From contig JBAKBP010000189.1 of assembly GCA_037953745.1 (NCBI GenBank), positions 1 through 64,000 of the forward strand: 64,000 bases of DNA, given 5' to 3'. A program made the translations under genes and the position numbers. Under the pieces are notes generated by a model, which did not search any database, was not told where the DNA came from, and saw only the letters and a program-made list of their open reading frames with translations. How positions within the stretch are numbered: the stretch's first letter is position 1; each line of letters starts with the position of its first letter. The DNA comes from Lithodes maja. Taxonomy: Eukaryota; Arthropoda; Malacostraca; Decapoda; Lithodidae. Positions 1 through 10,892 of the stretch are shown one piece after another.

Positions 1-2054
1 GGAAGAAAGACCTTGGCAGCATAGTCTCCAAATGTCTTGCAGCCCTCAGGTCTAAGAAAGTGAACAAGTGCCGCACCATCCATGATTCGCACTTCAGTCT
101 CTGGTGTCACATCATTTGATGACCCTACTTTCTTTTCAAGACATTCTATGAGATCAGACTTCTTCCCTGGACGTAGCTGCCCATAGGCAGACAGAGATGG
201 AGGAAATGGGAGGTTTGTTCAAGTCACCTTTCCTTGTCTGACATGCAACATACAGACTTGCAAACAGCGAAGATTCACTTTTGAGGAGACTGACTTTGTC
301 CCCTGATTTGTTTGATCGTTTGCCTTGGACATTGAACAGTACCACCTTGTTCCTGGTAATTGTTGCTGTGATTGGCTTAGTATTTGTTCTGAGCCGCTCT
401 TCCACAAATGTTGCATACTGCTCCTGACCCTTTGATGCGAGAGTGGTTAGACACTCGACTGACTGCTCATCCATGATGTCCTTTGTATGGAGTCTGAGAA
501 GGTCCTGCCCTTCCTCCTCAAATGGGCTCCCCATGTCCTCCATTACACTAACTACCGCCTGAACCTGTCCAGCAAACAACTTCTGGGTTGACCGGGTTTG
601 TTCATGATGGTTTCTTTGCCCAGAACTTTGTTGTTTCCCTACCATGGTCGCTTCAAACTCAGAAATTACTCTGACAAGTTCTGGTCCTGCCACTGCCCAT
701 CTCAAGAGGGAGTTTGCATCCTGGGTAAGACCGATGATTCCACCTTCATCCTTCATTACTCCATTGTTTTGTTCATGGCAGTGATCGACAGCAATGAGGG
801 AGAATTTTCTCTGGGATTTTGCCACAACAAACTTGCCTTGCTGAAATTCTTTGGCAACATCTGGATGAGTGTGAGATAGACTGCTCATGTCACGCACATG
901 TATGGACATCCAACGTGCGTAGTGGGTGTGGTTGAGACTGAAGAACCAAGGTGTCAATTTCTTCAATGTATCCACATACAAATCAAAGTCACCAGTACTT
1001 AGTGATGTGTGAACAAGAGAAGTTCCAGCTCTAGACTCGTATGCCAGTACATGAACTGAGGACTTTCAGCTTTTCGCCGTTCACACCATGTGCTGAAAGT
1101 GTCTGTGGATTCTTCGGAATTGTTTGCAACATATCCATCATAAGCCTTCTTGAGAAGGATGTACAATGCACATGCAGTGACTTGGTGAGCATGACGGGTT
1201 CGAGTCACATGTGATGCCTTCAGGAAGGACTCAGCAATGCCTGGTGTGGCAACATCAGCTTCCTGGAGAACTTCCACCCAACCACTTCCATCAAGCCAAT
1301 GACCCAAAGCTTTCAAGCCTGTCATTTCAGTGTGTAGACCCCCTATAAGCATTACAAACTTGTCCTCACCATACAGTTCGGACATATTCCATTGCAGCTT
1401 CTTCAGTGTAGCATACAGAGGTTGGTCCCCACTAATCACTGGAGTCTGGCCAGGGTTGAGGTGATGAACTGCTGACTTCACCACTTCCATGCAATGCCGA
1501 AGCATAGATGGTGAGCTGGCTTCCTCAACAAAGAGAGGCATCATGGCATTCACAGATGGCAGAATGTCTGGGTCTGGCACTCTGCTGGCATGGTATGCTG
1601 CCCAAGACAAAGTCGCCTCTGCTGATATGTCATCTGCATGATGTTTCTCAACATGACTCAGCCAGTCATATTCCTTGTCCATGTCCTTGGTCAAAGGGGT
1701 GTTGGAAGAAGCCAGGTCTGCAGGGATGGGTGGGACAAAGACGTCATTTTTTGGCAACCGTGTTGGTTTCAGTTCAGTGTACGAAAGGGGCAAGTCGCTC
1801 ATTTTCCTCAACCCCCTCTCTTGAGTTATTGAATTAGTGAATCCTTGGCCATTGTCTTCATCTTCACAGACATCTCGCGGAGTGAGATTCTGGAACAAGG
1901 ACAAGCTGGTGCCATGGAATGAACTTGTAGATGTCGCAGAGCTAGGGTTGTGGTCGATGTTGTCTGCAGCACTGGTGATGAAATGCCCTTTGCGAAGTTG
2001 AGGAGGACAGACTGTGTCAATCTGATGGTAATAGTCACAGACGTTATTACCCAA
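1..2054 (-). pseudogene. Multi-copy hypothetical protein of unknown function, broken by two frameshifts and running off the left edge
   Basis: Two long minus-strand frames (2054-999 and 981-154) plus a third open frame from 153 to the window edge read as one protein of more than 650 residues. The first holds the blocks GGLHTEMTGLKALG, SGWVEVL and HVTRTRHAHQVTA. The second holds HTHYARWMSIHVRDM, VDHCHEQNNG and WAVAGPELVRVISEFE. The third holds RIMDGAALVHFLRP. From memory, closely similar proteins occur in many copies in corals, fish and other metazoans and are annotated only as uncharacterised, which suggests a mobile-element protein. I cannot name the superfamily or the activity. Frame changes near 1010 and near 150-180 break it. 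No ATG supports the upstream end: the frame opens after a TGA just above 2054, so an upstream exon or a truncated start is possible. Its base composition is more gene-like than the AT-rich DNA to its right. Confidence 0.6.
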
Positions 2055-2799
2055 TGATGTGAATATTCAGTACGTCTTGACTATCACTGTGCGCAGATCA
2101 AATATATCAAACTTGCTGAAACTGGAAACAAAATATGATTAAGGCCGAGGGTTTATCCTTTTACCACCTTTATCAAATACATCTGTTGCACACATTCCTT
2201 TATGGGATACAACTAGGTTCAGTTTCCCTACACCTAGCCCGATCGTTCATCCAGTGCCATTTAAGTCCCGTGCGATCTGTACACCTTCCGGGTAATTCTT
2301 AAGCCCCATTACCCTTGGCTCGGCTCTCCCGCACTGGCACATCCTGTCAATTCAGGCGCGGCTATCTAACTACATCTACCAACTACAAACTACAGTTTAG
2401 TAGCTAGTGGATTTGGGGCTGTTAGATAGCATTTGGGACACTGATCTTGATATACTAGTACTTATTAAAGTACTAGTATATCTAGATCAGCTGGCACTGA
2501 ACCTCATGCTGAGTTACACAGCAGTGATGTCACCAGTGTGCCCTGGTTGTGTGCTGACATTCACTCTATTATATAGATATATATGCTTTTATACATCTTT
2601 TGAACCATTTTAGGAGTGAATATAGGAAAATAAATAAAAGTACAAAGTCATAACACTTCATAGTAGTTCAGAAACTGCATCGTTGCTGCCAGTTGCTAAG
2701 GAAAATGCTTTGCCTAGCAACCGTTGCTATGCAATACAGATATCTCGGTGGCTCCTGCTCTGAAATTTAAAGTAGGTCCTTGTGAACATTTCCGGGAAG
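2055..2799. other. Non-coding interval
   Basis: No credible reading frame is present. The stretch is mixed in composition and holds one strong palindrome at 2441-2490. Nothing else in it was recognised. Confidence 0.5.
2441..2490. repeat. Short near-perfect palindrome
   Basis: Arms of 23 bp (2441-2463 and 2468-2490) pair with a single mismatch around a 4-base ATTA loop. The inner 15 bp (GATATACTAGTACTT and its complement) are perfect. It could form a cruciform or RNA hairpin, or be the centre of a small inverted-repeat element. No flanking duplication was found. Confidence 0.75.
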
Positions 2800-2801
2800 T
2801 T

Positions 2802-4500
2802 TCATGCTTGTATCACCTTGTGAGCAATTCTTGCACCCATTTTCTTGACATATCTAAACCAAGGAAGTCTAAAGTTACATATTTTAGGTATAAACCGAGT
2901 CTCAAAATATTCCATAAACAGGTTAGAAATGATCGGAGAGAGTGGATTTCCCATTGCGCAACCAAATGTTTGCCGAAAAAACCTACCATTCACAGCAAAA
3001 TTAGTGTTGAGGACGCACAATTCAATTAGCTTCATGAAAACATTATTACTTATTGGCAAATCTAAATTCGGCAAATCATCTTTCAAAAAACCTAGTAAGT
3101 CATGAACTGGCACTTTTGTAAATTAGGAATTAACATCAAAACTTATTAGTTTGCAAGGTGAATTGTTGTTTCTAATTTTACTAATTAAATCACTGGAGTT
3201 TTTTACATGTGAATCAGAGATCGTGCCAACTAAAGGGGATAACAACTTACTAAGCCATTTAGATCATTTATAAGTGGCAGACCCTACTGAACTGATGATA
3301 GGACGAAGAGGTTTATCAGGTTTATGGGTTTTGAGAAGGCCATACATGATTGTAAGGTAAGGTGGGATTTATAGTTTTGAACCTTTTAAGTAAATCGGGT
3401 TTATCCTTAAGCAAACTGTTTATTTTCACACTAAAGTTGTTATTGTTATTTTCAGTAGGGTCTTTCACAAGGGGCTCATACGTATTTCTGTCATTCAATA
3501 ACTCATTAAGTTTATCATTGTACATGGATATGTCTAGGATAACGATAGCATTAGATTTATCAGCCTTGGTTATGTGAATATCTTTGTTTAATTTCAGGTT
3601 TTTAAGGGCAACTTTAAAACACTTAGGGATGTTTGATTTTGGACGATTAAAACACTTACTGTATGTGAATCCTCTCGCAATTTGAATGCTATCTTGGGTC
3701 AGGTTTGTACAATATTTTTCTAAATTGTGAACGCTTTGCTTATCGACGTCACATTAACCCCTTATTGGCGGCCTAGGTGGTCTATTTGACCGTAGCGCCC
3801 AGCGTTTTTTTTTTACCCTAAATAGGGTTGTTTCCGTGCTCATTTTCATGCCTAAATAAGACCCAGAGCGTAAAACAAGTATCTATCCCTGAAAGGGCAT
3901 AAACAGAGCTTTCCAATGACACCCGAACCATCCTTGTACGGCCACTGGTTCTCTTGCAACGATCGTGCAACATGAGTGCAAAAACCCTGAAATAAGGTAA
4001 TTTCCTTACATAATTCCCTGTGTAGTGAGGAAGAAGAGGGGGAGGAAGCTAGAATACAGTTCAGTACACACACGGTGGTCATGGGGAGCGGTCATAAGGT
4101 TACTACGCTCATCCCACCGCTCAGCTCTCTCTCTCAGCAACATTACGTGCTGAAAATGGTGCTCGACAGATGTCGTGCACCGACACATAGTCCAAATTGA
4201 TTTCACTCAACATATGTCGCGCGCCGCCAATAAGGGGTTAATATAATCACCAGTGTACGAGAAGTTAATACCAAAACCAAGGACTAATTGTTCATGTTTG
4301 GACAAGTTGTAAGACGAAAGGTTTTCAAATAAGGCAGGATTACTTTTCTGTGTCCATTGACTTTTTTCAAATAGTTTATCCAATTTCTTTTTAAGGTTTG
4401 CCTTTTCTCACTCTCCCCCTGTTTTCTTGTATTACCCTGAAGATGTCTTGAGAGAATAGACGAAAGCTTGGTGTTCCATTGTTTCGATTTTCCTAGCGAG
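2802..4500 (-). mobile_element. Penelope-like element (PLE) reverse transcriptase relic
   Basis: Reading from 4500 down, degenerate frames encode successive blocks of a PLE reverse transcriptase. They are NLSSYNLSKHEQ and LGFGINFSYTGD (about 4330-4245), then after an inserted MITE RGFTYSKCFNRPKS and ITKADKSNAIVILD (about 3690-3530), KTHKPDKPLRPIISS (about 3330-3280), SFDVNS-stop-FTKVPVHDLL (about 3145-3090) and GCAMGNPLSPIISNLFMEYFE (about 2975-2910). PLEs are retroelements whose RT resembles telomerase and is usually followed by a GIY-YIG endonuclease. Here the frame is lost at the catalytic YVDD position, which reads YVKKMG, and no GIY-YIG domain is visible, so the 3' part is missing. Several frameshifts and stops are present and the copy is dead. 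A TA microsatellite abuts its 5' end. Confidence 0.82.
3758..4237. mobile_element. piggyBac-type MITE inserted in the PLE, TTAA target duplication
   Basis: A 480-bp segment is bounded by perfect 15-bp inverted termini, CCCCTTATTGGCGGC at 3758-3772 and its complement at 4223-4237. TTAA lies immediately outside on both sides (3754-3757 and 4238-4241). TTAA duplication is the signature of piggyBac transposition. Removing the segment rejoins two consecutive blocks of the PLE reverse transcriptase, which confirms the insertion. It has no coding capacity. Part of the interior (about 3846-4010) is clearly related to 59480-59640, so the family has at least two copies here. A broken piggyBac transposase lies at 52115-54290, but whether it moved this family is unknown. 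Confidence 0.88.
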
Positions 4501-4507
4501 TTTTACT

Positions 4508-4509
<2 letters not shown>

Positions 4510-4552
<43 letters not shown>
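4510..4552. repeat. (TA)n microsatellite
   Basis: An uninterrupted AT dinucleotide run sits between the PLE 5' end and the tRNA-like segment. Confidence 0.95.
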
Positions 4553-4555
<3 letters not shown>

Positions 4556-4556
<1 letters not shown>

Positions 4557-4700
4557 GGTAATCCAATGGACCCGGGTTCGAATCCCAATATATGAATGGG
4601 AAGATATTATTGGGATGGAATTTGTGCTGTACCTAGTTTCAGTGCATTACCACAGCACACCGAAATGCCAAAAAGATACCCTCATTGTTCCCTGATTAAA
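4556..4700 (+). repeat. Possible tRNA-derived SINE fragment
   Basis: GGGTTCGAATCCC at 4574-4586 matches a polymerase III B box (tRNA T-arm). The A-box half is missing, replaced by the TA microsatellite. The body to about 4695 is unrecognised. This is probably a 5'-truncated tRNA-derived SINE, and confidence is low because only one promoter box is seen. Confidence 0.35.
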
Positions 4701-4740
4701 TAGCATTGTATGAATATTCCCATATTCAAAATATGCTACA

Positions 4741-4980
4741 GGGGGGCAATGCCTAGTGAGTTAATTGCTCAATAGGTGGCGTTCTGAGAGTGAGGGTCCG
4801 AGTCTGGGGAATGAAATGGTGAAGCGCAGAGGCGGAGCGGCTTCAGAGATGGGGTTGCTTCGAGCTGGGGTGCTTCGCATGTCTCACTCCTTAGACTGGA
4901 ACAAGACCTCACGGGCCTCACCGTGTTCAGCGGTTGAGTGTGCAGGCTCTCACCCTATGCCCGAGAGGGAGTAGTTGGAA
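4741..4980 (+). repeat. tRNA-like / SINE-like segment
   Basis: A relatively GC-rich stretch in AT-rich surroundings carries GGGTCCGAGTCT near 4794, close to a B box. A second tRNA-like half starts near 4930 (CAGCGGTTGAGTGTGCAGG) and is cut off by the PLE palindrome. I read it as SINE debris and cannot assign a family. Confidence 0.3.
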
Positions 4981-5010
4981 TATAGAAAATATATATATAC
5001 ATATATATAT

Positions 5011-5145
5011 ATTTTCTTTAATACATACGAGGTTGAAAGAAATGGCAATTTCTGCGTTGGAAATTTTATTATTCAAAGTTTCCAGGTCTCTGATGAGTTT
5101 TCGCTGGGTGGCAGGAAGTAGATGAAGGAGATGAGCAAAATTCAT
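5011..5145 (-). CDS. PLE N-terminal coding fragment (left arm)
   Basis: This is the mirror copy of the fragment in the other arm, starting at an ATG at 5145 and reading leftward. It differs by one residue early on (LLHLL instead of LFHLL) and likewise runs into a TA microsatellite. That both arms keep the frame intact suggests the inverted duplication is recent compared with the decay of the PLE at 2802-4500. Confidence 0.5.
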
Positions 5146-5977
5146 GGTGGTACAGGGTTACATAAATGTAAATGATGATACAGGATAAAATTATACGACG
5201 CGTTTCACTGGACAACCAGCATTATCAAGTAAGGATGGAATGATATAAAAGGTAAACAGGAAGGGTATATATAGAGGGTGGAGGATCAGAGGAGGTGGAA
5301 AACAAGGGGCAAAAATCTACTATTGGTGGAGGGGGATTCTGGAAAAGAGAAAGGGGGGAACCGCGCTTCACGCATGCGCACTGGATGCGGGATGGTGGTC
5401 GGTTGGTGGGGTCGAAGCTGATTGGCTGCGTGTCGAGGGGCGTGGCCTAAGTTGTGTGGCGCCTGCGGAAGACAAAGCTGAAGGAGGTAGCGCGGGGGGC
5501 TGCATCAAGGGCACCGGGGGGCGAGGGGGGGTGTTAGGTCCTGTAGGAAAGTGCCTTTTGGCAGAAGGAAGGACCTTTCCTTCCTTCTGCCAAAAGGCAC
5601 TTTCCTACAGGACCTAACACCCCCCCTCGCCCCCCGGTGACCTTGATGCAGCCCCCCGCGCTACCTCCTTCAGCTTCGTCTTCCGCAGGCGCCACACAAC
5701 TTAGGCCACGCAGCCAATCAGCTTCGACCCCACCAACCGACCACCATCCCGCATCCAGTGCACATGCGTGAAGCGGTTCCCCCCTTTCTCTTTTCCAGAA
5801 TCCCCCTCCACCAATAGTAGATTTTTGCCCCTTGTTTTTCGCCTCCTCTGATCCTCCACCCTCTATATATACCCTTCCTGTTATATCATTCCATCCTTAC
5901 TTGATAATGCTGGTTGTCCAGTGAAACGCGTCGTATATCCTGTATCATCATTTACATTTATGTAACCCTGTACCACC

Positions 5978-6107
5978 ATGAATTTTGCTCATCTCTTTCA
6001 TCTACTTCCTGCCACCCAGCGAAAACTCATCAGAGACCTGGAAACTTTGAATAATAAAATTTCCAACGCAGAAATTGCCATTTCTTTCAACCTCGTATGT
6101 ATTAAAG

Positions 6108-6112
<5 letters not shown>
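5978..6112 (+). CDS. PLE N-terminal coding fragment (right arm)
   Basis: The frame starts at an ATG at 5978 and reads MNFAHLFHLLPATQRK then LIRDLETLNNKISNAEIA, ending with NLVCIKEN before it enters a TA microsatellite. A leading helical segment followed by a Phe/Cys-containing block suits the N-terminus of PLE proteins. The rest of the protein is absent, so the fragment is 45 residues long. It lies within the palindrome and its twin is on the other strand. The PLE assignment rests on general layout and on the motif upstream, not on a catalytic motif. Confidence 0.5.

Positions 6113-6160
<48 letters not shown>
6113..6160. repeat. (TA)n microsatellite
   Basis: An AT dinucleotide run directly follows the right arm of the PLE palindrome. 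Confidence 0.95.
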
Positions 6161-6164
<4 letters not shown>

Positions 6165-7680
6165 TATTTATGTGGATTTATCTACATACACATCTCTCAA
6201 TCAATGAAAATATCTACGATATATCTATGTACCGGTACACATCTATCTACAGTATATCGTAAATCGATCTATCCATCTATCACAATCTTCTCTTCCTCCT
6301 CCATCCTACTTCATCAACATACTTCAATAAACGTATTCTTGCCTCTACTGTAATGAACGAAGAGCCACTTTTGTTTTTTATTGTTTTATGTTGAGGATTT
6401 ATTTAGTAAAGTGGTTAACTTTATTCGCTTATGTTAGTATTTGGCCCTATTTTACTTTCGTCATGTATTGTATTTATATTAATTTTCTTTTCTTCTTCTA
6501 TCTATCTATCTATTGCCGGACGCCTTACTCCCCTTACGAGGGTGGCCATACACAGAATGCCCCCAAGCGGACCTATTCCCTGTGAGAGGGACAACCCGAG
6601 CCAGTTTAGTGAAGGACTTACAGGATTGACCACTCAATTTAGGATCGGTCCGACTCCGAGGCCCTCTGTGTATCTTGTTAGCACTATTTTTCTACAGTGG
6701 TGTTCGGCTAATCCATCCACTAACCTGCCTTACCCTTAGGTAAGCAGTACGGATTTGTATCAGGTTTACTCCCCTAGACAGGTTGCCAACCAAGGCTGAC
6801 GAGTCCCATCCACCCGGATTTGTATAAGGTTGTCTCCCCTAGATGAGTTGCCGTTGAGTCTTCTGTTTCATAAGTAATCATGTTTTTGTAATCTATATTA
6901 GCATCCATTTCAAGTCTGTATTTCACGATTTGTATACATATCTATCTGCCTATATTTTAATTTATCTAACAATCCATCCATCCATGTATCTATCTATCTA
7001 TATAAACAAGACCTTCTATCAACCAATCTATCCATCTATCACAATCACCTCTCCCTCCATCCTACCTACCCAACAAACTTATGCTTCCTGTTTGTCTCTA
7101 ATGAACGAAGAGCTCCTTACGTTCGTTCTCGTTCAGGTGTTTTTCTTTCTTTCTTTTACTCAGAGAGTTTTGTTTAGTATATTCTTTTCGTGAGTTACTT
7201 GATTGGAGATTGGTATATATCGGTATTACTCAATGTGCTATTTTTTGTTTTGTTTTTTCTTGATAATCGATATTAACTGTTACGATTCAGCTTTTTCTAA
7301 CCTGCATCGCCACTGCCTCGCCATCTCGTTTTGTTACCTCGGACTTCACACAACCTCTCGCCACCTATTGAACTTCTCACTAACTAGGTACTGTGCTCCA
7401 TTATTTATTTTGAATTTGGAAAATTAAATACTTTGCTAAGGTATTGGAAAAAAAGAAGGGTGAATAATGTTTACCGAATCTATGGTCTTTTTTGTAATGT
7501 ACCTAAATTAAGTACAGGCAAGATATAACTCTATAAAATCATCCCTTGACACATTGGAAGTTGAACTCAGGTCCTAAGAGTAACCAGTTCAGTAGCAAGA
7601 CCTCTTCAGCTTATTGTCCCTAGAGCCTGAGTGTGTTTATGATTGAAAAATGCTTGTATTTTATATCTATATCTCGAGAA
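6161..7680. other. AT-rich non-coding interval with short internal duplications
   Basis: No supported gene is present. ATCT-rich stretches occur around 6240-6300 and 6960-7050. The segments 6255-6372 and 7022-7115 are diverged copies of one sequence that ends in AATGAACGAAGAGC. A 38-bp motif beginning CGGATTTGTAT occurs at 6750-6787 and again at 6815-6852. The GC-richer block 6520-6850 is unrecognised. Confidence 0.5.
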
Positions 7681-7996
7681 ATTGATATCCGCATATCACA
7701 TTCAGCATCATCACCATCAATGCCAGAATCATCATTATCATCACATCGTAATCATCATCATCAATGCCACAATTATCATCATCATTACTAACACATCGTA
7801 ACCATTAAAATCATCATCATCTCATAATTATCACAATCATGTGTTCATTGTTTTCTGTTGTGTTTTGTGTTGTCCCTATTCTAGCTCTGTCTTGAGTCGG
7901 CCAACTCCCCCCCCCCCCCCAAAAAAAAAAAAAAAAAAAAAAAAATGAAAAACGGGAAAGACAAACATAAGAAAAGTGGGGATTGGGCCTGAGTAT

Positions 7997-8030
<34 letters not shown>

Positions 8031-8060
8031 CATCATCATTATATAATTTCATCATCATGA
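7681..8060. repeat. Cluster of simple repeats: (ATC)n, poly-C/poly-A, (GATA)n
   Basis: ATC trinucleotides run from about 7690 to 7840. A poly-C run joined to poly-A lies at about 7907-7945, and GATA repeats lie at about 7994-8030. Confidence 0.9.
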
Positions 8061-8230
8061 ACAACACTATTATTAACCCTGACTTGTGATATTATGTTGT
8101 TTGTGTTTCCCTCTCCCACATTATTTCTGCTGCTCCTTTTCCTCTGCTTCATCCATCCATCATTGTCTCAGCTGTTCCTTCACACATAACTCACTCTTTT
8201 AATACTACTTAACACTCACATAATACATAC

Positions 8231-8388
<158 letters not shown>

Positions 8389-8727
8389 GACAGACATATA
8401 GTTTGAGTATGTAACTATGTGTCTATCGTTCTATTAATCTATATAACTATCTTCCATTCTATCTATCTATCTGTGTATCTATCTATCAATCTATATCTAT
8501 TTTGTGGGTCGTGCAATGGACGTTATAGTACCACAATCTTCCCTGATGAAAACTCAATGAAATGCGGGTTCTGTATCCAACGCACAAAGCTATAGATGAA
8601 GAATAGGAAAGTGTACTCCAGTAATAGATTTATACTCATAGTGTATTATACCCTTGAAGAGTTCGTGAGTGCTAACATTGGAAATTACGCTTTTCCTTCA
8701 ACTGGAGAGCATATAGGGAGAGTAACA

Positions 8728-9010
8728 AAAAACAAATCCTAGACTAAGAAATAAATCATATGAAAACTGTCTAAAATAGTTAAATCTTATTAGTATAACT
8801 AAGCGCAGGATTAACAATATGAATGTCAACAAATACTTCACAATTGATCATTCAAGTTAAACTAGAGGAAATGGTTGCAAGATAATTGGAAAGTCTTTTC
8901 ACTCACATGAGGCAAAGCATTTCTTTTTCAATTGAGTGGTAAACCTAATGTCATTGAGTGTAGTTCTGGTCAAACTTTCAACAATGTACGATATTAAACC
9001 CTGATTAGCT
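8728..9010 (+). pseudogene. Ancient CR1-like LINE 3' relic
   Basis: Degenerate plus-strand codons match the C-terminal part of the LINE family found intact further right. A NKS-stop-TKK/LNLISITKRR stretch at about 8735-8815 is followed by NKYFTIDHSS, TRGNGCKIIGKSFHSHE and KHFFFN at about 8833-8945. In-frame stops and many substitutions make it much older than the copies at 11976-28732. Its isolation from the later LINE cluster fits an independent old insertion. Confidence 0.7.
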
Positions 9011-9376
9011 GTATTTACAAGTGAATAGCAACTCTCCTTACTGAGCTATAATTTGTGTTTCTCACATGGGCTAGGTAGTTTAGTTACAAGAAGCCTCGTA
9101 AGGATCAATGTACAGTATATGCTATTGCTTGTTTTCTTTTGTAATCTATAATTAATCTACCTGTCTATCGTCCTATCTATATATCTACCTATCTTTCGAT
9201 CGACCTATTTATCTATCTACCGGTATCTAAGATCTGTATGGCCAGTGCATTTATGTAAATGTATGTAAATATCTCTCTCTTGCAATATGCCTGTCTTAAT
9301 ACAAGTATAGCATATTGCTTCCTACGGTATTTTACTGGAAATAATGTTCAATGTAGCTTGTATTAAAACAAAATTT

Positions 9377-9380
<4 letters not shown>

Positions 9381-9427
<47 letters not shown>

Positions 9428-9429
9428 AC

Positions 9430-9515
<86 letters not shown>

Positions 9516-9517
9516 TG

Positions 9518-9555
<38 letters not shown>

Positions 9556-9556
9556 C
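9381..9556. repeat. (CT)n then (TA)n microsatellite
   Basis: A CT run passes into long TA tracts interrupted by CTGTA and CATA. Confidence 0.95.
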
Positions 9557-9668
9557 TTATACTTATATCTCATGCACAACACAAACACACATTTTCATCA
9601 CACGTCAGAACACATCCCATTCTTTTCATTTCAAAACGTCATACACACATTGACACTCACTCACTCAA

Positions 9669-9729
<61 letters not shown>
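9669..9729. repeat. (AC)n microsatellite
   Basis: An AC dinucleotide run immediately upstream of the tRNA-like SINE head. Confidence 0.95.
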
Positions 9730-9730
<1 letters not shown>

Positions 9731-9735
9731 CCACC

Positions 9736-10220
9736 TCCCCGTGGCGTAACTGATAGCGCGTCTGGCTCACAACCAGAAGGTCCCGAGTTCGAGACCCGGG
9801 CGGGGAAGAGACATTTGGGCAAGTCTCCTAACGGTGTAGCCTCTGTTCACCTAGCAGTATAAATAGGAACCTGGAATAAGTGGACGAAGTTGTGACGTCC
9901 CATCTGGGGTTGGTGATCGGTTACAAGGTGACATGGGTATTGTACTGGTCAACCTAAGCTACTGGTCAACCTAAGCCTTCGGGTGAGACTGGTACCGTAG
10001 TGAGAATGGTACCGTACAGATTAACCCTAAGCCTTCGTTTCCAGATGTCGCCAATTGGCTACAATACAGACTACACACACATCCACAGCCATTCCAACGA
10101 TACATAAACACTTAACATGCATTTCACGCAATACATTCCCAGTTAAGGAGGCGCGATAATAATGAGCTTAGCTCGCATTGCGTGGATTCCCCTTGACGAA
10201 CAAGTGAGTGAGTGAGTTAC
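9736..10220 (+). mobile_element. tRNA-derived SINE with a tRNA-Val(CAC)-like head
   Basis: Positions 9736-9806 fold like a tRNA. A 7-bp acceptor stem pairs TCCCCGT with GCGGGGA. The anticodon arm pairs TCTGG with CCAGA around a loop with anticodon CAC (9768-9770). The T arm contains GAGTTCGAGAC with one A-C mismatch. These give polymerase III A and B boxes. A body of about 400 bp follows, and the element ends near 10200-10220 in a GTGA-type tail. The tRNA head, unrelated body and short-repeat tail together define a SINE rather than a functional tRNA gene. Such elements borrow LINE enzymes for movement. An AC microsatellite lies directly upstream, and no clear target duplication was found. Confidence 0.65.
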
Positions 10221-10689
10221 ACACACACACAACGACTAGATTATATATATCGTACGTCCTGACAATTGTTGAAAATAAGGTGTGTGATGTGCAGTTGGCC
10301 TAATAAGTCATGTCTGGGCACCAAGTATATATTTATCAATATCAGCAATATCTAAACTTGATCTCTTAATTTCGAGTGATATATACAAACATGTTCCTAC
10401 ACTTACCAACCCTATTCAACATCTGGCAGACATTAATACAGTACAGAGCGAGCCAAACGTAATGACAGCTGAGACATGACTTAGTAAAATAAGCAAGTGT
10501 GTGAAGATATAATGAACATAATTTAAAACAAATTATAAAGTCAGTTATTCTGGTGGATCATAATTAGTCTCTACTGTATATCTTTTAGTGCTAGTTGAAT
10601 TACCTTGCTGTGTAATTCATCATCATATAAACTTTACATCACTAACATTTAAAAAACGGTACCAGATTGCAGATATATTAATTGAAAAC

Positions 10690-10690
<1 letters not shown>
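10221..10690. other. Non-coding interval
   Basis: AT-rich DNA without a supported gene or recognised repeat. Confidence 0.4.
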
Positions 10691-10691
<1 letters not shown>

Positions 10692-10753
<62 letters not shown>

Positions 10754-10778
10754 CGGTATATATATATATATATATATA

Positions 10779-10848
<70 letters not shown>
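10692..10848. repeat. (TA)n microsatellite
   Basis: A long TA tract with small interruptions (ATGTACCGG and CTGTA). Confidence 0.97.
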
Positions 10849-10851
<3 letters not shown>

Positions 10852-10892
10852 CGTATTTACCTTATCTATTTATACATTTATTATACATTGTT

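Larger units (their letters stand above)
5011..6112. mobile_element. Giant palindrome of two head-to-head PLE 5' ends
   Basis: The left arm (5011-5573) and right arm (5578-6112) are near-perfect inverse copies around a 4-base CCTT loop. Only small indels are seen, such as a short extra stretch near 5438-5450 in the left arm. Each arm ends outward in a TA microsatellite. Each arm contains a motif with a small hairpin followed by GAAACGCGTCGTAT (right arm 5899-5936, left arm 5191-5230), and then a short frame beginning MNFAHL. I infer two copies of a PLE 5' region joined head to head, or one inverted duplication. Such a long palindrome is hard to assemble and could extrude as a cruciform. Confidence 0.85.

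Noticed and set aside
8545..8600. Hammerhead ribozyme around CTGATGA...GAAA
   Set aside because: No stem II can form between the two core motifs, and the expected cleavage-site U is absent.
9736..9806. Functional tRNA-Val gene
   Set aside because: There is a T-arm mismatch, and a SINE body and repeat tail follow directly.
9344..9862. 172-codon plus-strand ORF
   Set aside because: It is Tyr-Ile and Thr-His repeats from TA and AC microsatellites running into the SINE head.
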